Source: Lasiodiplodia sp. COLG20 (lineage: Eukaryota > Ascomycota > Dothideomycetes > Botryosphaeriales > Botryosphaeriaceae). From it: a stretch of 64,000 nt of DNA. Below are positions 43,035 to 53,050 of the stretch, piece by piece. A model generated the notes under the pieces. The model was not told where the DNA came from. It did not search any database and was given only the letters and a program-made list of their open reading frames with translations. The DNA lies in NCBI GenBank assembly GCA_009801085.1, contig VNWV01000008.1, positions 2,170,001 to 2,234,000 of the forward strand, written 5' to 3'. How positions within the stretch are numbered: the first letter of the stretch is position 1; each line of letters starts with the position of its first letter. The position numbers and the translations under genes were made by a program.

Positions 43035-46000
43035 GCTCTTCTCTCAGATACCACTGTATATTATTGTCATGGCGTATTTTATAGAGCTCGATTGGCCAGT
43101 TTTGACTTTTGCAGCGGGCCATAGTCTTTTTTGCTTATTCTATCCAACGCAGCTAACATGTGCAAAGGCAGGATAACGGGGGTCCTTACGGGAACGACTC
43201 TAAAGCAGCAGCAAAGCTCGCTCCTGCTCATTGGCCTGGTTTTCCGCTGGAACGGACCGTAGGTCATGTGGGGCCGGGCGGGAAGCTGCATTCACCTGGG
43301 GGGTGGTCGCGGACCACGCCATGATCCTTAGCGCCTTGTCTCATGATTCTACCCGCAACCTTGCAGCAAGCCCCATTTTCCAGCACCCGATTCCAGTCGG
43401 CTTCCTGCGGAGAGCCAACAATAGCAATTTCCGATGGTGCGGATCACACGCCAGCCTATGAAGTCTGCCTGAGGCGCTGCTCAGCTGCCTGGCCATGTGT
43501 TGGATACGGGGGCGCCAATTCGGAGCTGTTGATTCACTATTCGCGAAACCCCACGTCAGCGTGTGCTGTCGGTGAGACGAGCAAAGCATCACTGCGCCTG
43601 CCGCCCGATCGGCCCATGCATGGTCCTCCTTTAGCCTGGCGGCAGCGGACGGCGCGGCACGCTCTGGCTGGTCGTACAAAGGGGCGACGGCCAATCTTGT
43701 TTCGCGTCGACCTCTTGTGTGGGGTCAGCCCGGCCGGAGCAATCAGCCTTATTGGGCTGCTCCCGGATCCCTGTTAACAGCACAGCGCCAGCGGTTGTCT
43801 TGAAGATCACGCTCTTGACTCATTCCTGGCAGCCGTTAGAGCCATTCTGCATTCATTGGACCGTAGTGTGCGTTCGGCAGAGCTCGTGGCATGTCCTTAT
43901 CAGCAGCTGCTGGATCCGCAGCACCGGAAAGCAGGCGTTCTACCAGGCAGAGTGTCCACCTGACCCAGGGAAGCGCATCAAGATCTGAGTGCTGACGTGT
44001 ATCCGGCAGACTGGATGCTGGTCTTCATGTGGCCCTCGTGCTCTTATCGTTATCACTGGCCGTCGATTCCATCTCCCATGCGGCCCCGCCGTAAGGCAAC
44101 AGACGAGGCAAGAGGTTTTCACGGAGAAATACGCGCTGAGGTCGCCATTGGTGTCGCAACCGTTGCGGAGCAGGTTGCATCTCGGTTGCCCTCACACCAC
44201 TTGCGCATATCTGATGCCCTCATGCAAACACCACTGGCCGAGCAGAGCCTCAGTTATGCTGGAGAGTGCGGGGTGCGGACCTCTTGGTGCACTTGAAAGT
44301 TTCCAACCCTAAGGCACTTCACATTCTTCTGGCTCACTGCAGCTATGCGTCAAAGCACTGATTTCAGCTTGTGACTTGTGTCATCGGGAGATTATCTGGC
44401 GGCAGTCCGGTCCGCCCAATGAGGAAAACCGGATCCCGGATCGGAGATCAAGTGGGGAGAAGGCAGATATCGCAGGCAGATGTCCGCGGCAGCCTTGTAT
44501 ATCGGCGTGCTGCCATTTCGGTAAGCATGAAGTCAGAAAGGCGGAGCTCTCTGCGGCCAAGGGAGTCATTCTATCTCGTGCGAATTGTTGTGGGACCGCG
44601 AATAGGCTACTCAGGTCCTCCGTGAGGATCCGGGGCCGCGTCAGACCCATATTTTCCTTGGAAGCGCCGTTGTATCTGAGAACAACCCAATCCCAGAGAG
44701 GAAGGCCAGACGAACCGGTTATATGTTGGGTAGTATAGCAGTCAAGAAGTTGGAATTAGTGAACGCTCGGTCCCAGCCCGATCGTTGTGATTATGTGAGT
44801 GTTCCTGCATGAAGTTTGAAGTAAGCGCCACTGGTACATGCCCCGAGCTTCTAAACGCAGGTCCCTTTAGAGCGAACTACAGAGCAAGACTGCATCCGGC
44901 CAAACGATCACTTCCTTTCACGCGCGCCAGTGCATAGTTGAGCCTCGTCCATCTTTATTACATATCTCCTTTTCTACTATTACCATACGGTCAGCTTTGC
45001 ACCAAGAGAGAAATCCATGCTTATCGACACGTGCATAGCTGTCAGAAAAGGAAAAATTACGACATGTTCGGCATATCAACAAGCCGAACCCCCACGTGGT
45101 TAGGACCTGCAGGCGTGTATCTTTCCATGGTTCGGACCACGTGCTGCTCACATGAACGTTGGACGGTTCGCGGCGAAGTGATGGAATCCTGCGGTGGCAA
45201 GCCAATCAAAAGTTTCCGGTAGCGAGGTGTTCGCGGCATGAGAGCTATCGGCCTACGTCATTAAAAGACCCCGCATTACAGGGATGGCAGCAAGGAAGGC
45301 AGTGAAGAACGTTGGCATCTCGCGTTAGCTGCGGCAGCTACCAGCCCTGTAACGGCAGCGGCGGGTAGGGCCGCTTATTCGCGCCAGAGTCGGAATCCTG
45401 TCGATCGCGCGTGTGATAAGAAGCCTGACGTACTGAGACACGCCAGCAAAAGTTCGGGCAGCAATTGAGCGCGCTAAAGGCCACAAAATAGGACGGCGGA
45501 TTCCTCTTTAAATATCCCCGTCGGCCGCAGCAGCATCTTCGAATCCCGCGAGACAAGAGCGCGATCTTGCAGGGCCACGCTCGGATTATAACCGATGACA
45601 GCGCACAGCCTTGCCGGTTCCCCCGAATTTAGCATCACGGTGCAGCTCAACTACCGATCGCTACTCCAACCAGGCCCGCACGTGCTTGGCCGAATCAGGC
45701 CGCTCGCGAAGCACGAGAGCCTTCCAGGTATGCAGTGACGCAACGCTGCATCCCGGAGCTATCCGCGAAAGCAGGTTTCACAGCCGACGAGCTATTGACC
45801 AAACAGCGGCACCCAATGGTCCTGGCGGGAAGCCCTCCGGCAAACACGTTCCATTGCCTTCGGTTTCATCGAGAGGCAGTGCAGTGTTGGTTTTTCTTCC
45901 TTCTCCCTCTCCACGCGGGCCAATGCGACCGATTGGCAGGAAGAGAGGAAGAGAAGGAGAGAAGGCGTTCTCCCAGCCACAAGCACGACTAACAGACGGC

Positions 46001-46813
46001 ACAAAGAGACTAGCAACACGGACTTGCCGACGCTTTTTGCTTTGCCGCCCACCCCGCGTTGCGACGCACGCTCCGGATCGTCAGATGTGCGCTCGCGCGC
46101 GCGAAAAGCGCACGCGGCGCTTGCCTCTCCACCAACCGCATGCCCTCTCCGACCGGTGAAGCTGTACAAGAGCATTCTTGGGAAAGATGATATCATAAGA
46201 TTATGCCTTCCTCGGGTCGCCCGGGTGGCGGGAGGCAACAGAAGGCTGCGCACTGTTTATCGGGCCCCCCGGCGCTGCGCTTCCTTCGCAATCGTGTTGA
46301 TATATATGTCCGTTTTTCTCGACTGACGCGCCTTACTTGAGCCCTACTTTGACTGGATCACCGACGGTACTACTGCTACCGCTACACCGACGAGCTGAGA
46401 AGCACAAGTGGAGCGAGGCCTCAGACGCCGCGGCAAGGAAGGTAATCTTTCTGTCCCAGCCGGCTGCGAATACTCACGTGTATGCGCTGGTAGCGCTGAT
46501 GAACCTTCATGCGTGTATGCGCGCTCTGGTCAATGGCCAAGAGCCATTCTCTTTGCTCTTATTAACGTCAGGTTGCTGGGAATAGGGGTGCGCGAAACCC
46601 TACGACTCCTCCCCCTCTGAAAGTTGTTGCTACTACTACGAACGACGGCAACACAGTCCCTCCCCCCACTTCTCCCACTCCTCGTCACAACCGCCACCTC
46701 CACCACCACCAGGCAGCAGCAGCAGCCCCCACAACAAAGAGAAACAAAAATCACAGCATCAACGAAATACTACCACCCTCGCCCTTACCACAACCACTAC
46801 CACTGCCACCACG
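43035..46813. other. Gene-free stretch of 3.8 kb
   Basis: No frame here shows family motifs or consistent splice-joined coding. The right end is the upstream region of the small gene at 46814: a TATATAT string at 46301-46307 and a long C/A-rich and CAG/CCA-repeat leader from about 46620 to 46813. A tRNA-like TTCGAATCC string near 45538 has no matching cloverleaf. Confidence 0.4.
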
Positions 46814-47083
46814 ATGCAGCGTCGCGACGCCACTACCGCTACAGCCAAGCCCAAAGACGACGGCCGGCTAAGGCGAGGCTCCGCTGAAGACGTGCGGCGC
46901 TTCCAGGACGGCGACGAGGTAGCCATGGCCATCGAAGACCGTGGCCAGGTCGTGCGCGCCAACTTTGTCGTACGCCGCGGCCGCCTCAATGCCCAGGAGG
47001 GCCGTTGGGAGTACCAGCTCTGGCACGAGGATGGCACCGCTTACGACGCTGGCCATTGGTTCCGTGAGACAGAGCTGAGCTAA
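46814..47083 (+). CDS. Small conserved-looking protein, unknown function
   Basis: An intronless 89-residue frame. After a basic N-terminus of about 25 residues it has a compact pattern: F-Q-D-G-D-E-V-A-M, V-V-R-A-N-F-V-V, Y-Q-L-W-H-E-D-G, then W-F-R-E-T-E-L at the end. The hydrophobic/charged alternation suggests a small beta-barrel, like fungal proteins in which a chain ends in a glycine-turn and an E-x-E/D-L motif. I cannot name a family. Support comes from the long pyrimidine/CA-rich leader directly before the ATG, balanced composition, and an A/G-rich 3' flank after the stop. Alternative: an N-terminal exon fragment of a larger gene, but the frame ends with a clean stop. Confidence 0.62.
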   Translation: MQRRDATTATAKPKDDGRLRRGSAEDVRRFQDGDEVAMAIEDRGQVVRANFVVRRGRLNAQEGRWEYQLWHEDGTAYDAGHWFRETELS

Positions 47084-48452
47084 CAAGGCAAAGACAATGG
47101 CAATGCAACGGTGTGAATGGGGGCAAGAATAAAATAAAGAGGAGGGGCAGGCAGAGAAAGAGGCGGAAAGAAAGAAAGAAAGAGGGGAAGAAAGAGAGCA
47201 GGCAGAAGCATGAGCATGACTGGTCGTTGCCCAATGGGGGGCCCGGAGTTTATTTTTGTCGCCGTCCTGCCGGAGCCTGGGGGGCCTTTTTTCTTATCTC
47301 TCTGTGTGAGTGCATGCGTGTGTATGTGTTTTCTCATTTTGTTTGGTCATGTTTGTGATTTGATAGACGGGGGACGGGGGGTGTTGTGCCGCTGCCCGGC
47401 TGGTAACGCCCACCGCTTTTTTTTTTTTTTTTTCCTCTCAATTCTTTGGACCCCTCCCGACATTGTGTCGATGTTGTACGTCAGAATATGCATCTGCTAG
47501 CATGAAATGTAACATTCAGCCTACACCCCGTCTTCTGACTCATCCCCCTTTTTATCCAATGCTCTGCCGTGACACTTGTCTGCCTAACTTTTCCCGGCGG
47601 AGGAGCTGCCTATTGCTTCCAGGGTTCTGGTAGCGACACACATGCCCCTGACCCAGCGACCTGTGGGACCCACTCTGGATACCCTGGCTGCATAACTTCT
47701 ATCGTAGCCAGTTACCGGAACACTGGTCTTGACATCGGGCCATGGGGTCCATGCGACCAAACGTTGCTGCTGGGTTGTTTGACGGCGGTCCGACTTCTGG
47801 CCTGCAGCAGGCGCGCTGCATGTCCGGTGCTGACGGCGGACGTTCAGCTGACTGGGCTACGCATCGGGGAGGTGCGAAGCATGGGTGGAAGCCAAGCGCA
47901 GAGAGTGATTGCTCACAACACCTAGCGAAAGAGAGGGAACAGAAGAGAGGCGTGGATCGGATGCGATTCCTTGTAGTTTTCTCCAGGATCCCGTCCATTG
48001 ACAGGACGCCAATGCAGGGTAAGCAGCCCCCATCCGATATGCATTGTGATGGCTCGATTATTTCACACTGTTGATTGGATCTGGCACCGAACCACAATCA
48101 GTCGAGAGGCATCCTCGGCCCTGTCCGAGCGGCACGAGGTGACGGCCGCCTGACCTGCATAAACGTACGTCATATTGCTAGCCTTTCCTCGTGGCTGGAG
48201 GCTCTGACTCCTCGTGGGGTGTTTACCGTATTGCAAGGTTTCCGCGTGAGTGCTTTCATAGGTGGAAATTTGTGTCAATTTTGCTAAATACCGAGCCGAG
48301 TAGAAAAAAGGAAAAACGACGTCGCTTGAACCTTAAAACAGTTCGCGCTAAGTATAGCCAAATTCGCCTGAACCTTCCCGCTTCACGTCCAATGTTTGAG
48401 ATACGTTATATCCTCTAGCAAAAGGCGGTCAACTGAGGCGTATTGTATCGTT
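47084..48452. other. Gene-free stretch with purine-rich and T-rich tracts
   Basis: A G/A-only-like stretch (about 47125-47210, with GAAA repeats) lies just after the small gene, and a run of about 19 T residues lies near 47417-47435. Both are low-complexity DNA. No further gene is supported. Confidence 0.5.
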
Positions 48453-49634
48453 TCATGATGGTTTCGGAGATTTTTGGGGTGGCGGCTGGCCCGCATGCGA
48501 GTGTCTCGAAGCGAAGCTGGATTGAGACACGGTTCGCTTCTGTCCCCCTTGCTGCTCATCAACTTCCTCCCAAGACTCAGGAGACTCCGGCCGCGCCGAT
48601 ACAAGTCCTGAAGCGGGATCTCTCTTGGATCCAGGACTTGAGTCGCTCTGCCGCTGTGCGCTGTTTGAAACGGTCTCGCTGATAGCATCTTCAGGGGGCT
48701 CGGCCGTGACCCGAGCTTCCGCTATCCATTCGTTGATTCTGTCTCTAGGGTTTTCGAGATTGGGCAATGGCATAGACGGTTGAGGCATATGTGGACCTTC
48801 TGAGAAGGAAGACTGCTCGAGCCGTGTCCTCGACCCTGGCGAGTGTATCCAAGATAGAGCTCTCCTTGGCTTCTCCTCGGATGTTTTTCCTATGTCACCA
48901 TGAAATCCTGGTGGTGGTGGAGGTGGTGGAGATGCTACGCCGAGCTGAACGCACTCAGCCTTGAGCCTGTTCACCTCAGCTTTGGTCTGAGTCAGTTGGC
49001 GTTGTAGTGACTCCTTTTCTTGTTGGTACTGGTTGTAGAACTCAAGATCAGGAGGGGAAATTGGCTGCCCAAGATTGAGCCTCGTCTCTCTCTCGCCACG
49101 CTCAAAGTCGAAGGTCTGGTCAAGTTCTGCGAGTTGCTCCTCAAGAAGTGGGACATCCGAGCTCTTGTCATAGTAAGCTTTTAAGGTCTGCTCCCTTAAA
49201 TCATTCTCTTCTTGGCCCGAGGCAGACTGTTCTGCTGGCCGGGGACTACCAGGCGCTTGTGCTGTCTTGATAAGAGATGGGATAGCAGTCCGAAGGTTTC
49301 CAAAGAACTCGTTCTCTTCTTTGCCCAGCTCGTATTCGAGCCCATTCAGCCTTTGCTCGAGACTAATGGTTTGTTCCAATTGTTGTGAGAGATTTTCCTG
49401 TACGCGCTTGATGCTACCTATCGCTGAAGACAGTGTACTAGCATGTTGAGACGCTGCATCAAGATTCTCGACTTGGACCAGTAATTCCTCTTGTGCTTGC
49501 TGAAAATCAGAGATGCAGTCTTGTAGTTCCGAGCGTCGTCCAATCAGTTCGAATCGTATTTCGATAATGCCTCCTCGCCGTCCCTGCAAATCAAAATGCC
49601 GCTTGTAAAGACTATCGTAATTATCGCTCGCCAT
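48453..49634 (-). CDS. Coiled-coil, proline-tract protein of unknown function
   Basis: An intronless frame; from M-A-S-D-N-Y-D-S-L (49634) it encodes 393 residues. The frame also has an ATG at 49736 that would add 34 residues of leader-like sequence. A heptad-rich helix fills about residues 15-240, with E-L-G-K-E-E-N-E-F-F in the middle. A seven-proline tract then leads into a Ser/Pro-rich tail containing R-I-N-E-W-I-A-E-A and W-E-E-V-D-E. Composition suggests a dimerising scaffold. It resembles the 41352 gene in layout, though with the proline tract after rather than before the helix, and it shares the short x-W-I-x-x motif. It is head-to-head with the DUF6590 gene at 50448, mirroring the other pair. 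Homology of the two coiled-coil proteins is not proven. Confidence 0.7.
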   Translation of the reverse strand: MASDNYDSLYKRHFDLQGRRGGIIEIRFELIGRRSELQDCISDFQQAQEELLVQVENLDAASQHASTLSSAIGSIKRVQENLSQQLEQTISLEQRLNGLEYELGKEENEFFGNLRTAIPSLIKTAQAPGSPRPAEQSASGQEENDLREQTLKAYYDKSSDVPLLEEQLAELDQTFDFERGERETRLNLGQPISPPDLEFYNQYQQEKESLQRQLTQTKAEVNRLKAECVQLGVASPPPPPPPGFHGDIGKTSEEKPRRALSWIHSPGSRTRLEQSSFSEGPHMPQPSMPLPNLENPRDRINEWIAEARVTAEPPEDAISETVSNSAQRQSDSSPGSKRDPASGLVSARPESPESWEEVDEQQGGQKRTVSQSSFASRHSHAGQPPPQKSPKPS

Positions 49635-50447
49635 TGCGCACTGCTGTTCAGTTGATGAATGTTGGATTTCCGGAGGTTTTTGGCTGCAATTGAAACGTAT
49701 ACTGTTCGTCTCATGTGCTTTGGATGCGCATTCCATTCAAATATTGCATTCTTTGGGCTCAACTCAAAACATTCAGGTTTGATGCCTTAAGCTTTTGTCT
49801 CTGACGGTGTGTTTAGCGCCACGTGCTCGGGCACATTTGCATCGCAGCGTCTGGCGTAGACTGAGTTTAGCGTCGGGCTGTAAGTAGCTATAAAGGTAGC
49901 TCACCCGAAAAGCTGAGCCGTGTCCTATCCCCGGCCAATATTACGGCATTTAGGCACTGCTGACGGCGTTCAGGTTTTGTTGGAGGCTTTTGTGGCGCCA
50001 CTCGAGCTGAAAACAAGTTGGGCGAGCGGAGTGCGTCAGCCAAATAATACCCGACGGCGTTCCGTTGTGCAACGGATAGCAACACGGCACGGCCCGAGCG
50101 GGCCCAGGCAAGGGTCATATTAGCTGTACGTATGCTGGCAGGGGTACGACCATGGGTCACTCGGCCTCAGCTTGACAGCTACAGGGGTGATCACATGGTC
50201 ACACAGTGTCGGCTTGACTCTTTCACACCCCGCTCGATAAGCGCCACCCCGCCGATCATCCATGTCCTTTGTGATGCCATGGGCTGCAGATCCGCATGCC
50301 GCCATGGCCAGCACAGCTTGCATTGCAGCCCTCACACATACCACCCAGCTATGCGCGCAGAGCCGCATTGCGTTTTTAAGACGGTGCAGGCTTGCACGAC
50401 GCTTGCTTCTCTAGCCTGTAGCTGTCTGGACTAGCCCTTGTCAACCA
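49635..50447. promoter_or_regulatory. Divergent upstream region of the second coiled-coil / DUF6590 pair
   Basis: About 810 nt between opposite start codons, close to the spacing of the mirrored pair at 40.5-41.4 kb. No specific sites are claimed. Confidence 0.4.
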
Positions 50448-51370
50448 ATGTCTGGAAATCAGTGGCAATGGGACGCCAGTCGGCGCGCCTGGTGCTACTG
50501 GGATGATACCCAACAAAGTTGGGTTTACGAAAATCAGAACAACAATGCCCAATACGACGTTTCGGGCACGAATGAAGAAGCAGACCAGAACAATGGTGTT
50601 TCGACCACGGTCGAGGAAGGTACCCCGGAGCAAGTCACAGAGCCTGGAGCTCTACGGTCAGGAATCAGAGCTCAGAAGAAGGTGGGCGCACATGGAGGTG
50701 ATATTGAGAGGCTTGATCCACGTGAGTGTAATGTGATGTTGGATGAGCGGATACTGACCAGATGGCTCTAGGTTATGTAAGGCGCCCCCAAGGCAGGGAC
50801 TTCTACAAGACCGGGAAGGTTTTTAAAGTTCTTTGGCCGGAACCAGCCGGTAATCCGCAGGAAGGTATAACATTCGTGACGGGATCATTCGGTGAACAGA
50901 TTTACGACAAGATTCGATGGTTCGTGGTCATTCGGGAAGGCCATGATTGCTGCACTTGCCTGTATGTAAGTTTTCTTTTGATACCAGGAGTTTCCTACTA
51001 ACTTCTATGTACTCTCAGACCGATCCAGACATACAATAGGCGAGGACTATCAAAGCAGGGAGTAATCAAGTCGGAACACTCCGTCGTGCACACCATCGAT
51101 ACCTATCCACAAGTTCCTAATTGGGAGGACCCTTATGGAGAGATGCTACAGCCAATCCCAATTGTTGCCACGAATCCAGAAGAGCACAAGATGAACCCCA
51201 TGTCTCGCCTCAACTACGCGAAGCCATACACTGTCGAGCACAACGTCAAATCCTTTGATTTCGGCTATGTTTCTCCTGACTTTGTTCCGACTATGCTGCA
51301 GAACTTTCTCACCGTCCTGCAGCGACCAGCGTCTCCTGCTACGGCATTTTCAGGCGGATCTTACCAGTGA
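50448..51370 (+). CDS. DUF6590-domain protein with Trp-rich N-terminus
   Basis: Exons 50448-50721, 50772-50961 and 51019-51370 (introns 50 and 57 nt); product 271 residues. The N-terminus has a repeated W-x-W/Y pattern (Q-W-Q-W-D, W-C-Y-W-D-D, W-V-Y-E-N), then a polar linker. DUF6590 covers about residues 95-260: D-F-Y-K-T-G-K-V-F-K-V-L-W, R-W-F-V-V-I-R-E, P-I-Q-T-Y-N-R-R-G, E-H-S-V-V-H-T, and M-S-R-L-N-Y-A-K-P-Y-T-V-E-H-N-V-K. The donor at 50962 (CT then GTATGT) is preferred over the nearby GTAAGT because it joins C-L-P-I in frame, as in the family. DUF6590 has no known function. It is more diverged from the other two copies than they are from each other, and its introns differ. Confidence 0.85.
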
Positions 51371-52498
51371 GGTTCCAGTCGAACACATACGCAGCCTTAC
51401 CGCGGGAGAGCGGAACCGACGTCAACTAAAGAGTGCAAGGACCCCCATCCATATAGCCCATGGAAGTGATGGGTGGTGCTATGTTTTTGAATAACGTGTG
51501 ATTACAAGTTGCCAGGCCATATACGTCAGCGCTGTGAACCAGGCAGTATTATTGAATGACTGTTCTTCATTTCGTAAACATCTTTATGAGCAACGAATCA
51601 CCTTTTTTCCAAGTGTAATTTCCTACAAAATTTGGATTTTTCATTGTATATAAATCGATGACACAATAAAGTTTGTTGCCTTGCATTTTCCATTTGGTGA
51701 ATTTGAAATTTGTGACCTCTTTCGAAAGATGGGCTACATAGCATCACTGTCCTCTTCAATATCCAACCCGTATTTTTGCTGGCATCGGCGTCTCTGCGTT
51801 CATGGCTCTCTGAGTGAAGGATCTTGATACGTTCTTCAATACAAGTCTAAGCATCTTATCTCTCCATATATACATACCCTTCAGCTTACAGCCCTCTCTC
51901 GCAGCGGATGGCTAGTGCGAAGAGTAGCAGGGCTCCCCATTTCTGCCTTGGAAAAATAACATATGTGGGTAGCTGAAGCTATCGTCCGGACGTATATGTA
52001 GAATTTTTAATTCGACATTCTCGTCCGGACGATAGCTTCAGCTACCCATGACATGAGCAAAAAAACAGCTGCAAGAGGGGACTGTAGATGTGGGTCCACA
52101 GGGCCTAGTCCGTCCCACTTCCGGAAAAGAAAAATTGTATCCTAGGCTCAGCACCATCACAATCCGCATGAACAAGGACATGCGGTACGCTCCATTAGAT
52201 TAAAGAAAGTAGCAAGTAATTAAATAGAATTCAATTGATAGGGGAATTAAAGAAACACTACGTGAGAGTCCCTGGGGCGTGAGTTGCACCAGCAGCGAGT
52301 TTGGTTTAGCTATCAACCTTGTCAATCCCCATAAACAAAAAGAACAGTAAGGTCTCTAATATTGCATTAGCTTTCACTACGCAGGCGTACTTACCCCGCC
52401 CAGACCGTGTCGCGTCATGGTGATGGAGTTCCGCCCAAAAAGAAAACTCAACACCACAACCACAACAACAATCAAGCTATCCAGAAGCAAAAGATAAA
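51371..52498. other. Gene-free stretch with an inverted repeat
   Basis: This holds the 3' flank of the DUF6590 gene, a long inverted repeat (listed separately) and AT-rich sequence before the tRNA gene. No protein gene is supported. Confidence 0.5.
51966..52048. repeat. 27-bp perfect inverted repeat, hairpin-forming
   Basis: The left arm 51966-51992 and right arm 52022-52048 are exact reverse complements, separated by a 29-nt AT-rich loop. Each arm ends at the loop with the palindrome CGTCCGGACG. The arms start TGGGTAGCTG and end CAGCTACCCA. An 83-bp unit of this type could be a small foldback element, a remnant of a larger element, or an RNA hairpin. No clear target-site duplication is visible. 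Confidence 0.85.
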
Positions 52499-52589
52499 CT
52501 CTCCGACGGGGAATCGAACCCCGGTCTCCCGCGCTTGCAAGAGCAATTGCTTTGACAAGCGGAAATCATCACCACTAGACCATCGAAGA
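52499..52589 (-). tRNA. tRNA-Asp (GTC) with a short intron
   Basis: On the minus strand the acceptor strands TCTTCGA (5') and TCGGAGA (3') pair over 7 bp (one G-T pair), with discriminator G at 52499. The D-arm has GGTCTAGTGGT, the T-arm has CGGGG-TTCGATT-CCCCG, and the anticodon stem TCCGC/GCGGG carries anticodon GTC at 52554-52556. Between the anticodon and the 3' half of that stem lie about 19 extra nt, an intron one base after the anticodon, the usual position. The GCGGGAGACCGGGG core is typical of eukaryotic tRNA-Asp. Confidence 0.92.
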
Positions 52590-53050
52590 TATTGAGCTCC
52601 TTGAAGGAGCTGATGGTGTTGTGTGAACGTCAGATCGACGAACCGTTATTATAAAACGAAAGAGCGCCTTCAACTCTGTAGAACTACAAGAGAGCGAGTG
52701 TCCAAATAGAGAGACGGGTCCAGACTGCAGAAATTTTGGCGTGGCTCCAATATTGGTTCGGCCGCGTGGCCAGTGCGCGGTGAAGAAAGCTAAGCAGACA
52801 ATGCGCGGGTACACGAGAACATATAAACAAGTTGGCTTGATAGATATCAAAGCTTCAAGAAAAGCCGCATATACCATCTGCAAAATTTGCTGATGATGCA
52901 GACAAGCCAACTGAAGTGTGAGATGATGAGCGCTGAAGGACAGACAAGGGCCGTGCGCGGGCGGTGAAGTTCTGCCAACCCCAGATCCCAAAAAATGTCG
53001 TCGGCCGCGACTTTGGCGCAACAACACCATCCCTCCGACTCGATTGCACC
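52590..53050. other. Upstream region of DBP9
   Basis: This lies between the tRNA gene and the helicase start. No separate gene is supported. Confidence 0.45.

Noticed and set aside
45530..45560. TTCGAATCCCGCG string resembling a tRNA T-loop
   Set aside because: No acceptor, D or anticodon stems can be built around it.
51658..51675. GATGACACAATAAAGT string also present near 7116-7131
   Set aside because: The shared 16 nt lack extended flanking similarity and look like a polyadenylation-type signal occurring twice by chance.
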